A stretch of 64,000 bases of DNA, taken from contig JAUCEF010000018.1 in the NCBI GenBank assembly GCA_033558025.1, positions 3,534,001 to 3,598,000 on the forward strand, written 5' to 3'. The position numbers and the translations under genes are program-made. Positions 54,182 to 64,000 of this stretch are shown in pieces. A model generated the notes under the pieces. The model ran no database searches. It saw only the letters and a program-made list of their open reading frames with translations, and was not told the DNA's origin. This DNA is from Phytophthora sp. 'mugwort' (lineage: Eukaryota > Oomycota > Peronosporomycetes > Peronosporales > Peronosporaceae). The stretch's first letter is position 1, and every line of letters starts with the position of its first letter.

Positions 54182-56123
54182 TGCTGTCCTGGGGTCCTAA
54201 GTGGGCATAGAGCACATCAAATAGAAAGTACCGTGACGGGGCAGTTGAAGGTACTAATAGTCCTCTATACCAGATACAAGTCTTTTAGCTCTGCTTTGCC
54301 GATCGAATGAAGACCTGTCTATAATGGTGCCGTTTAGTTTACCAGCATCGATGCTTACGATCTAAGAAACATCGCTTTGCTAACGAACCCCCCGAACAGC
54401 ATAATAACTGGGGCGACACTTACTAAGACGGTTGGTCATCTGACCGAAAGCAAATCATCGGACTCTGGTGCTGCACTGCCTATTAGATTTTGCGTCTAGG
54501 ACGCGGTACTATACTGAGGCAAGGAGCTGTCACTATCGCTACTATTTCCGTCACACCGTCGGCACTTCTGTAGCAAGAAGTAACTGGCGCCGATGGAGAG
54601 CGCGTCTGTTGGCCCCGCGCCTTGCCTCAAGGCGCATAATTCCGATGTGATTTAGTGGACGTAGATAGTCGCGAAAGTGTTCACCGTCGTCTGCACGGAG
54701 AGAGTGCGCTCGCACTTGGACATTGGTCAGCGCTACACATGCGCGAAAACACATCTCATACTTCGACTCTTGGCACCTGTACTTGTCAGTAAAGAGAGCC
54801 CAGAGCGTACAACGCCTGTCGAAGTAGTTTTCGACATTGAATCTGTCCGACGAGATATTGCGATTTGCAGCCTCTTCTTCCGGCCTAAGCGGCGCTGTCA
54901 GGCGGCAACGCCTGAGATGGAGACGTGGTGAGTATCCGCGAGCTTCGGGTAACCTTTATCTGACAGTATGATCCACTAGGTATAGAACCGCTTAAGAAGC
55001 GGGTCGTCGTCCAGCATGCCGTCTTCTGCTTCTTTTTTTAGCTGCGGCGGCTGCATGAAAGACCTTGTTGTCACGAAAAGTCGAGATGTCTGCGATCGCC
55101 CTGCGATGGTAGCGCGAGCAATTGATCGCCAAACCCGTAGGGATTACAGAGAGCTCGGTTTTGAAGCCGTAAAATTAATGCATTGCGATTAAAGGCGTGG
55201 TCAGACAGAACGATCTTCTTCAACGTGTCAGTTCACGCAGCCTGTTCCAAATCTAAGGTGTACATTTGCGCCGATATAAAATCGAGGAAGCGCACCACCA
55301 TATTTTCAAAGGTAGGTGGCTGAATGCAACATGAGTTGGCAAGAATGGATCAGTCGCCTCCGTTATTCAAGACCCTCAGCGTCATGAAGAACACGTCAAC
55401 CGCAGTATGGATCCACTTTAGCCTCGGCCCAAGTTCCACGCCATGACCATGTAACCCCCCCCCCCAACGAAGCATAGACCCTGACGATCTCGCTTGGCGT
55501 GAAGGTTTTCATCCGAAGGGTCCCGTCGCTGCCGATGCTCTCGCGGTACGTGTTCAAGACAGTGTGGGCGGTGTCCTCCTCTCCGTTGCTTGGTGGCAGG
55601 CAAGGGTCGCGGTGGTGGCGATTGCAATTGCTGAGCTTCGCGATCCTGCAACTGCAGGTATGAGCGACGAGCTGCGCGACCACACAACGCGGTTTATGCC
55701 GCCCGCAACGAGCGTAAGGAGGCTCTAGCCCCGCGACGTTGATGGGTTCCCCCCTTGGCGCTTGGCGGGGTGTTGAACAAGCCGATCTGGAGCGCTCGGG
55801 CGTATTAGGGGGGGTTCCGGCTGGAGATGATGTCGAGGAATTAGCGCGGGGCGTGATGCTGAAATGAATGGAAGCCTTTTTCTAAATGAGCTGGCTAGAC
55901 TGACTGAAAAGCCGAGTGTGTTCGCGCGATGCGGGAGGGCACTCAGGAATCGGCTCCAGTATTCCGAGGAATCAATTGAAAGGTATCCTATAGACATGAT
56001 CTAACGCGTTCAAAAATTAGACTGACGTACACTTATGTCACAGGAGAATCCCAGTTCCCTGGCCGGTGTTCAACCGGCAAACAACAATTTGACAAAGAGG
56101 TCTAATGAGTCATACACCGTTGG
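54182..56123. other. Gene-poor stretch
   Basis: Only short frames without family resemblance. The 84-codon frame at 54677-54931 and the minus frames at 55396-55687 are not recognised. The region probably contains old repeat sequence. Confidence 0.4.
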
Positions 56124-56143
56124 CTCTTAATGTTCTGATTACG
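56124..56143. repeat. Imperfect target-site duplication, left copy (LINE copy B)
   Basis: CTCTTAATGTTCTGATTACG matches 56897-56916 with two mismatches. Confidence 0.7.
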
Positions 56144-56896
56144 TTGGCGGACCGGCGGGTGAAGAACGCTACACGTTACAGACGCTTACGCGTGTTATGG
56201 CATGCACGACATCGCTGGACTTCTCTTTGGGTCGAGGTCTAGAGCGGCGCCACACTCCCGAGCCGCGCGTACTACCAGGCCTACAAGCGCATGGGAGACG
56301 ACGACCGGGAGGTTTTGCCCCTCTAAACCACGACCCGCATCTCTCCTACTGAAGTGTCCGGTCAAGCAGTCTTAAGCACTACCGGGTCTAACCGTGCTTC
56401 CAGGCCTATAGCCCATGAGACGGCGCCCAGTAGCCCCCAAGACCACCAGTCCAGTCACAAACCCAGATATTCCAACCTTCGCGGCCAAGCCCCAATCATC
56501 ATCCGAAAGGTCTGGTCGGCCCGAGGATTGAATCCTGGCCGCTTCCGTCCGACACTGGATGCTTAACCAGCTGAGCTATCTGAGCTTACTAGAAGTAGGT
56601 GGCTACCACCACCTGGTTCATCGGGTTATACTCGGTTTTGTATAAACCCCATCCGAAAAGGCCTGCAAATGTCGAACTCGGCCCAGAGACGTCTCGGGAC
56701 GTCCACCTGTTTCCTCCTGGACACTAAAATGTGTCTTTCATGGTACCCATTTCGAGAAAATGGACCTTTTTGGACACCAATTGGATACTTCGTACCCAAG
56801 TTTTGGGTCCACATGACCCAAATCGATCCCAAATAGCTAAGTAGGGTAGCTAAGTAGGTTGCTTACTAGCCTTAAAGTGTAAGGTATTTTTGTTAA
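56144..56896 (+). mobile_element. 5'-truncated LINE, copy B (3' UTR only)
   Basis: This 753-bp block is the inverted equivalent of copies A and C. It shares their 3' terminus (GGTATTTTTGTTAA at the right end) and stops about 240 bp earlier than copy A at the 5' side (TTGGCGGACC). It is flanked by a 20-bp target duplication with two mismatches, so the insertion is older than copy A or the duplication was imprecise. It carries no coding region. Confidence 0.78.
56513..56585 (-). other. tRNA-like block (antisense in LINE copy B)
   Basis: This 73-nt block repeats the A-box-like and B-box-like sequence of copy A, again antisense to the LINE. Confidence 0.55.
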
Positions 56897-56916
56897 CTCT
56901 TAATGTGCTGATTAAG
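56897..56916. repeat. Imperfect target-site duplication, right copy (LINE copy B)
   Basis: CTCTTAATGTGCTGATTAAG; see left copy. Confidence 0.7.
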
Positions 56917-59222
56917 TATTAGAGAATCACAGGGACTTATTTACAGATACGATTAAGTATTGGCATTAGTTAGGACAGGGTTAACAGTACGTCTACGGGT
57001 ACTAAGGGGACGATGTGATATAAACTATGCATTCCGTCTGTCACAGTGATGGCGCGGAAATGGTCGGCGAGGATGGCAACGACGTGACCTCGGGACTCCT
57101 GTTAGCGTGGATGTTGAAGATGGGGAAGTGGTGAAGGAGAAGCAAAGACTATCACCAAACAGGGATCGCTCCATCCGATCTCACAATCCTTGCGATCGGG
57201 GAGGGGGACGACGGGAAGCGGGTGTTGGAAGAGGATTCGACGATTGAGTCTTTTGATAACTAAAAACAAGATGTGCTCATCGCGCAGGCGCCTCAGCACA
57301 TAGCAAGCGTACCAACTTACTTTCTCGCGAGTTTCAGCTGAAACTCGCGAGAAAGTCGCAAATACAGTGTTTGTGCCGTGAAAGAAGACGAAGGTCATGC
57401 GATGTTGAAATGTTATGGTTTTCAGCGGTGACGTTCGATCATAACTTGATTGAACAACACACTGTGGGAAGATTGGTGTATCTGGCGTTGAACGAGGAAA
57501 TGGGAAATGTCGAAGAAGTTGCTCGCAATGCTGAGCTGTACATCGCGATTTCGGATCTATCCGAATCGAGATTGCTCGTACTCCGATGGGTGGGAGACCA
57601 GATAAACACTAATCACGTAACGACCTCGTGTTGGCATCGTGTGGACTAGGAATTGAACAACACAAAGCACCAAATTGGGATATTCATCGTCAGCGTGCAT
57701 CGCCGTCAGTTCTCACGGAAGACACAAGTCCAGCGCACGCCGGAGATTCTGGTGCTGAACTTATCGTATATTGTTGGTATCCAGATTGAAACAATCAAAG
57801 CACTTCGCGAGACTTAAATGCAAGAAAGTCGTCACGAATCGTTTTTACACGATTTGCAGGAGCCTCTGGATAACAATCTTCCCTCTGAGTGGGTTCTAAG
57901 TTATAACATTTGTTTGTGCGCATCATGGGAAGTACAGAGCTTACACGATCAGCAGACCATTACAGAAGCGTTCGAAATCAAGGATGCAAGTCGCAGGTAC
58001 AGTAGAGGATATTCGATCCTATTCGGGATACAATTCTCATTTGGGCTCATTCGGGTGCGTTCGGGCTCAATCGGGTTTCGTCAAGCGCACTCAAGCGATA
58101 TTAATTTGACACATTTACCAATTGTTTTGCTCACTTTTCAACTATTATGGCTGTAGATCTATGCTTGTGTCCATGTGGTGGGTAGGACCACAAGGCACTT
58201 GCGTCCAAGGTAACTAAGCGCCGACTTGAACACAACCATCTCTTGATCGCGGGCGCCTTCAGGCAGCACCCTTCTAATCACGTATGGATTGCTGTAAACA
58301 GTGGATGAACTCCGGAAAGCGTATGCAAAGAGCCTCAACTTTATTACAGACAAATCGGACAGCAATCCAACTTCTTAAGATGTCAACAATCTCATTCTTA
58401 ACAATTCTCGACACCGTCTGCGATGTATAACATTGATAAAGAGCTTGTACAACTTGTCTGGTTGGTTGTGCTGCCGATAGTAGAGGCAAAAGACGCTATA
58501 CACCCCCCCTCAGGGGCTACAACGTGAGCCGCGCAGATCTACCTCGCCTTATTTGCAATCTACTAGGGCTGTTATTGGTCATGGAAGGACCAGACGATCA
58601 AAGCAAGTCTTGTTTTAGCTGGAGACAGGTCTTCAGTACGAATCAGATGTCACTTTGTCGTGTATCCGTATTCATGATCGCTGCGGTCGCTATATTGCTT
58701 GAAATCAATTTGACTACTTCGACACCGAGTGAATTCGCGAGTGGTCGTCTATCGTTCTGAGCAATTAGTAATTCTTAATTCGCTTACAATTTTTCGGTTG
58801 GTATAATATCTTCTTCATCCGTATAAATGCATAACCTACGTCTTCTAATATTTCCGCATTCGAGCATTCCGTCGAATTAATCCCAATTGAGACGCTTTTC
58901 AAAAATAAAAAATGGACCTGCATTCAAAATTCCACTTCGAATCGTCAGTATGCTTGTCAAATTCAATTTAACTTCTTAACCATCCTTTCGCAACAGTTTT
59001 CGTAAAATGGAAAGAACTGTCATTGAACTGCCAGTTATGCTTCAAATTCTCAATGGAGATCTGGTCCATTCACTCCGCGTGCATCATGAATCAGCTGGTT
59101 CCAAAGGTCGGTACATGGCAATTTATTGCTTACCGTCGATGGAGCTACAGTTCAAACGAATCAGGTCTATGATAATGTTAATGCAACGTTCAACGCTCTA
59201 CCTCTCACTGAAATGGACTATA
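56917..59222. other. Gene-poor stretch with palindrome
   Basis: No recognised gene. Frames at 57371-57649 (VGRLVYLALNEEMGNVEEVA) and 57818-58156 have no family. Around 58020-58080 short TCGGG-containing words repeat (CATTCGGGTGCGTTCGGGCT). The palindrome at 57319-57356 is listed separately. Confidence 0.4.
57319..57356. repeat. Perfect 38-bp palindrome without spacer
   Basis: The half-site ACTTTCTCGCGAGTTTCAG is followed directly by its exact reverse complement. Symmetry stops at both flanks (T at 57318, C at 57357). Confidence 0.9.
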
Positions 59223-59537
59223 GTTAACAAAATATACCTTACACTTTAAGGCTAGTAAGCAACCTACTTAGCTACCCTACTTAGCTATTTGGGATCGATT
59301 TGGGTCATGTGGACCCAAAACTTGGGTACGAAGTATCCAATTGGTGTCCAAAAAGGTCCATTTTCTCGAAATGGGTACCATGAAAGACACATTTTAGTGT
59401 CCAGGAGGAAACTGGTGGACGTCCCGAGACGTCTCTGGGCCGAGTTCGACATTTGCAGGACCTTTTCGGATGGGGTCTATACAAAAACCGAGTATAACCC
59501 GATGAACCAGGTGGTGGTAGCCACCTACTTCTAGTAA

Positions 59538-59610
59538 GCTCAGATAGCTCAGCTGGTTAAGCATCCAGTGTCGGACGGAAGCGGCCAGGATTCAATCCTC
59601 GGGCCGACCA
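59538..59610 (+). other. tRNA-like block (antisense in LINE copy C 3' UTR)
   Basis: This third copy of the 73-nt block is identical to copy A in A-box-like and B-box-like segments, which shows that it is a fixed part of the LINE 3' UTR. Confidence 0.55.
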
Positions 59611-60327
59611 GACCTTTCGGATGATGATTGGGGCTTGGCCGCGAAGGTTGGAATATCTGGGTTTGTGACTGGACTGGTGGTCTTGGGGGCTACTGGGCGC
59701 CGTCTCATGGGCTATAGGCCTGGAAGCACGGTTAGACCCGGTAGTGCTTAAGACTGCTTGACCGGACACTTCAGTAGGAGAGATGCGGGTCGTGGTTTAG
59801 AGGGGCAAAACCTCCCGGTCGTCGTCTCCCATGCGCTTGTAGGCCTGGTAGTACGCGCGGCTCGGGAGTGTGGCGCCGCTCTAGATCTCGACCCAAAGAA
59901 AAGTCCAGTGATGTCGTGCATGCCATAACACGCGTAAGCGTCTGTAACGTGTAGCGTTCTTCACCCGCCTGTCCGCCAATGTGGGGCCCCGCCTGGGTTC
60001 AATAATCGACACCGCCTTCGGGTACAGCAGACATAAGGCAATGCCCGCTAATCGATCGGCAAATGGAGCCGGAAACTTGGCATATGGGCGTGAAAATGGT
60101 TGAGACTGAAGCCAGTAATGGCCGAGCACGCCGGCGGCGGATTGTAAGACATCACGATGAAGCCTTGAGCTTGTGGCCTTACCTTCGGGCCACAGGCGTC
60201 TTTTCCCGGCTGTGGTTCAACATGGCCGCGGAAAAGGAGCCCCGCTGACGGGTTTCCACCCCGCGATCGCTTGGATCGGCAGTTGTGAAGGACGTCAACG
60301 CTCCGGACGTCTCTTCCCTGTCGTGGT

Positions 60328-63300
60328 TCAATACGTCCGCGAGTAAGGAGTCCCACTGACGGGCTTCCGCCTCGTAGTCGGGCCATTGGCGTCGAAGGGT
60401 GCCGACACAGGCAGTCCTCGCAATAAGGTGTGTAGTTGCCTACTCACCTGCGAGGACTGTCTTATTGCTTGCGCCTGGGTTGCCTGCCATAAGGCAGCAA
60501 CATGAAGGTCAGTCAGGGCGTGCATCCGAGCCTTGACGCCGATGAGACTTGGTTCATACTCGTGGAAGCGGATGTCATTGCGGTGCGTCCATAGGCGGCG
60601 AAGTACCACAACTCTCACTATGTGGAAGACCGCAAGGAGGCTGTAACTAAAGTCCTCTTTGGCTCGGGGCGTAGGCATGATGTCCGCGAAGTAGACCACA
60701 GTCGCCCACTCAATGGGAGACTTAGCCACTGCTGGAGCACCTCAAGCCATTCCGCCCATACTGCTGCCGCAACGTCACAATACCAAAAGAGATGGAAGAC
60801 GGTTTCAATGACTCCACACCCATGATGGCAGTGAGTCATAGTGCCTTGCACGTGCTGCATGCAACCTAAAGCCCACCCAAAGTGCGTTGTGATGAAGTCT
60901 GTACAGCAAGTCCGCGTTTACTGGTAGTACGTGCTTGTTCATCTTTAGGTCCCTGCCGCATACATTTGCGGGAGGCGCTTGTTCAAGGCCAAGTGCAGTC
61001 GTTGGCAGGCCGGGTACCTTGTACTGAACCAGGAGCTTGCGTATTAGCGACACCGTGAGATCAGCGACTTCATAGCCACTGAAGCTCCAAGTATGGAGGG
61101 CGCAGCCGTAGCGTGGCTTGGGGCGGGGTCCAATGGCATGTTGGCCAACGGTCGTAACAGCGAGTCAATCTTAGTTAAGAAAGACCCGCAGAAGCTCAAG
61201 CTGTTAGCACGCCCAGGCTGGCCATGCTCACGGATGACTTGGGATAGCTTGGCGGCTTGAGGCAGGAATCCACTAAGCTCAAACAAGTCAGATATCCGAT
61301 AAACTTTTAAGCGAAAAAGGTCTTGGACAATGACCAGGTTTGCGGCTCGCAGGGTCTTGGTTGCAGTCGTGATATCCACATTGTCCAGCAGCGGCATTGT
61401 CAACTTGTCAAACTTGGTCATTTTGCGAGTGATCTTGGGGCGCAGTTTGGTGTTCCAAAGGAAGAGAACATGGTGCCAATACAAACCAAGCGGTCTCCAT
61501 CGTCTTAGCCGTCGAGACACCACATGATGAGGGCTTTTCCAACCCGGCGCGTACAGGATGTCAAAGTCGCGTCCCCAAGGTTTCATCACGGAGTCAAACA
61601 GCGCAATGACTGGGGCGGCCCATGAGGGTACATCATCCGGTGACTGGCGTACGGACATGAGCAGCTTGCAGAGCATGTGTAGTTGGAGTCCCTCGATCAT
61701 TGTTTTCACAGGCGTTATGCCGAGGCCTCCTATGTACATGGGCAACGTCCACCAAGCTCGGGGAACGATGTTCGACGTAGAAGACTGGGTCATGAACCGT
61801 GCTATCATGTCCTGGACTTTGTCTTGGAAACCAGTTTCAGGTATGTAGCAGACACTGGCCGTGTACCAGAGAACAGGCAAGATGATCTGTTGTAGGATGA
61901 CCACTTGCCCTCGCAGAGTGCGTGCCCGGTACTTCCACAATGAATACCTTGTCTGCATGTCCGCCAATATGTGCTGTAGCCGTGCTGCGTCTGTGAGCTT
62001 GGGACCGTAGTATATACCAAGCAGTTTGGCCGAGTCGTTGTTCCAAACAACCTTATTGCTGTAGTGCCTCACGGATGCTGTCGGTTTCACTGTTCCAGGG
62101 GTGGAACGGCAGCACCACGGTCTTGTTCTTGTTCAGCTCCATGCCCGGTGCCTCACAGAAAAAATCCACCAAGTCCAGTAGCCGCTGAGTATCCCACAGG
62201 TCCCTTAGTAGTCCAGTGCAGTCATCAGCAAAGCTGAAACTGTATGAACCACCGAAGAGTCTCCACACCGAAGTCCAGCATCCTTCATCTTGGCGCGAAT
62301 CAAGTTCAGCAAAGGTTCCACGTAAAGCACGAACAGACCCGAGGAGAGAGGGTCTCCTTGCCGCACGCCTCTCCCTAATTCAAAGGGAGAAAGTGAGCTA
62401 CCGCTGAATAGTAGCGCCACCAAAGTCTCAGGAAACATCACGCGTACTCAGCGACGAAACACTTCGCCGAAGCGGAGTGCTCGAGGATCATGTCAAGGGC
62501 ATCCCACACCACGCTGTCGAAGGCCTTGGCAAAGTCAAGCAAGATAGCACCAGCCACCGCGTCATCGTCTTCATACACTTTCAGGAGTGCTTGAAGCTGC
62601 AGGTGAGCATGACGAATATCACGCCCAGGCATGAAGCCATACTGTTCAGAGAATAGTAGACAATCTAAGACAGTTCTCAGACGGTATGCCGGTATCTTGG
62701 AGTCCAACTTGGCATCGACGTTGAGGAGGGCAATGGGTCTGTAGTTCCCAGGCTCTTTACGGTCTCCCTTCTTGTATAGCAAGCAAACGTGGCCGCGACG
62801 CTGGAACTTGGACATCCTGCCTTTCTCCAGCTGAGCCGCGTAGACAATCTCCAGGATACGGCTCCAAAGCGGCACATCAGTTAGGCAGTTTGCCAGGGGT
62901 AACCCATCGGGTCCTGGTGCCTTCCCCGACGACGTATGCTTGATAGCCCAGTAGAAATCGTTTGCTGTGAGTGGACTGTCAAGATAGGCAGCTTGCTTCG
63001 GCGTCAGATGCTTGGTCGTGTGTTCAAGGATCTGGGCCAGTTGATGCGATCCCATTTCGGCTTGTCATGATGGAACTCCCTTGAAGGTGAACGATAGATC
63101 CCGGGCCAAAACTGGTTGAAGGTCCTGGCACATGACTTCCAGCTCCTCCGGCGAATTGACAGGAATCGGAGTGTTGTGCAGGATTTGAGGCGGTCGGAAG
63201 AAGTACTTGGTACCTCGCTCAGAATCATGGAGGTCGGAGGCAAATTTCTTCTTCGATGCGTAGAACTTCTTTTTTTCACCTTCATCTTGACCTCCAGTAG

Positions 63301-64000
63301 TTCTCTCTTTTCAGTCAGCCTCCGGCGTTGATCATTGGTAGGCTCCTTGCTAGGCGGTGCTGCAGAACATTGATTTCAAGGTGCAGTTCCTCAAGTTCGC
63401 GCTGGCGAGCATTCTTCCGGGATTCGAATAACTCGTGCAGGAAGATGTTGTGCGATGCTTGTGCTCGTCGAGTAGGCAGCCTGGGTTGTAGTGGGAGTCC
63501 GTTGGTGCATGGAGCATGTCTGCCAACTTGATCAGCGATTCTTGGAGATGCTGCTGCGCTTCAAGAAGCTGGATGAACCATTCTGGACAGCGCCAGGGGG
63601 GTCTCTTAGCCGGCCGAAAGACAGCAGATCCGAGTCGAAAGTCGATACCGCAGTGGTCACCCATATTGGAGCGATTGCGAAAGTCGTGAAGAATTCCCTG
63701 CATGGCCGAGTGGAAGAGCTGGGAGCTTAGCATCACGTAGTCTAACCTTGAGCTGGAGTTGGGGCTGGTGGACTCGACGAGCATCGGATGTTCCAGGCGC
63801 CATGCATCCATAACGTTGATATCATGCATCCAGTCCAGCAGCTCGGTTCGCCCCCGCGACCGATTCCGGTCGGTGTGGTTAGCTTGGTCCAGTTGGCTTG
63901 ACATAACCGTGTTGAAGTCGCCCATGACAATGTGCAGCGCATCATCGTCGAAGTCTCTTAAAAGGTGCTTAAAGAAGGTTGACCGCTTCTGGCCTTTAAC
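60328..64000 (-). pseudogene. LINE ORF2: APE endonuclease, reverse transcriptase, zinc finger (broken)
   Basis: Endonuclease motifs are MGDFNTV (about 63920), SSRLDYVMLS (about 63750) and MGDHCGIDFRL (about 63650), the SRLDY and GDH elements of APE enzymes. Reverse transcriptase motifs are SGKAPGPDGLP (62930), GNYRPIALLNVDAKL (62740), LDFAKAFDSVVWDAL (62520), GVRQGDPLSSGLF (62370) and the catalytic SFADDCTGLL (62230). The C-terminus has CHHGCGVIETVFHLFWYC (about 60820), a CCHC-type finger, and LRRLWTHRNDIRFHEYEPS (60600). Frames change near 62445, 62255 and 62085, so the protein is broken. Confidence 0.85.

Larger units (their letters stand above)
59223..64000 (-). mobile_element. APE-type LINE retrotransposon (copy C), frameshifted, 5' end outside window
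   Basis: On the minus strand, the order from the right edge is endonuclease, reverse transcriptase, a C-terminal zinc-finger region and a 3' UTR of about 1.1 kb ending at 59223. The 3' UTR (59223-60330) matches repeat copies A and B, which identifies them as truncated offspring of this family. A 65-bp segment (around 60195-60260) recurs imperfectly at 60310-60375. At least three frameshifts in the coding part show this copy is inactive. The 5' target duplication is not in the window. Confidence 0.85.

Noticed and set aside
54215..54255. Stretch resembling a large-subunit rRNA segment (AGTACCGTGA..)
   Set aside because: Similarity covers about 30 bases only, and flanking sequence does not continue as rRNA.

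Overview
The window looks like nuclear DNA of an oomycete, most likely a Phytophthora-type member of the Peronosporales. The reasons are a compact eukaryotic layout, short introns (about 62-99 nt) with GT..AG ends and often a CTAAC/CTAAT-like branch site, flagellum and centrosome genes of the kind a zoospore-forming organism keeps, and abundant Copia, hAT, Mutator, Tc1/IS630 and LINE debris. The genus is an inference. Exon coordinates were set by hand from splice signals, reading-frame phase and protein-family continuity.

Layout. (1) 1-2154: a decayed pyruvate phosphate dikinase copy and a Mutator-like transposase remnant. (2) 2676-24783: a dense gene island. It holds two tandem F-box/LRR-like paralogues, a small probably mitochondrial protein with a frameshift, an ankyrin protein, a BART-domain/WW protein (CFAP36-like), a TMCO4/DUF726 protein, a soluble-adenylyl-cyclase-like protein, KTI12, a Frag1/DRAM-like membrane protein, a CEP19-like protein and an LRRCC1-like LRR/coiled-coil protein. 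Four of these belong to families linked to cilia, flagella or centrosomes. (3) 24784-39159: a transposon graveyard. It holds a 5'-truncated LINE copy with a perfect 18-bp target duplication, at least two Copia fragments, and a Tc1/IS630-like transposase split by a block with the two halves of a hAT transposase at its ends in swapped order. An S-formylglutathione hydrolase pseudogene sits inside that block. (4) 39160-54181: a second gene island. It holds a PH-domain protein, a FAN/NSMAF-like GRAM-BEACH-WD40 protein, the U5 snRNP GTPase EFTUD2/Snu114, a truncated MutS homologue, a small unassigned protein, an FAM173/ATPSCKMT-like methyltransferase, a TTLL12-N-terminus/METTL13-like fusion, a UPF0301/AlgH protein and an adjoining LYR-like ORF. 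(5) 54182-64000: gene-poor sequence with a second truncated LINE copy, a perfect 38-bp palindrome, and the 3' two thirds or so of a long, frameshifted APE-type LINE on the minus strand that runs off the right edge.

Links between parts. The three copies of a 0.75-1.1 kb repeat (26423-27412, 56144-56896, 59223 onward) are the 3' end of that same LINE. Each carries an antisense tRNA-like block with A-box-like and B-box-like motifs. The most unusual structure is the hAT/Tc1 composite at about 33091-36935: joining the two ends of the block restores hAT continuity, and removing the block restores Tc1 continuity. This is what insertion of a circularised hAT-bearing molecule would leave. A 10-mer, CATGGCTACA, recurs four times exactly in the first gene island, three of them in intergenic stretches just upstream of genes.
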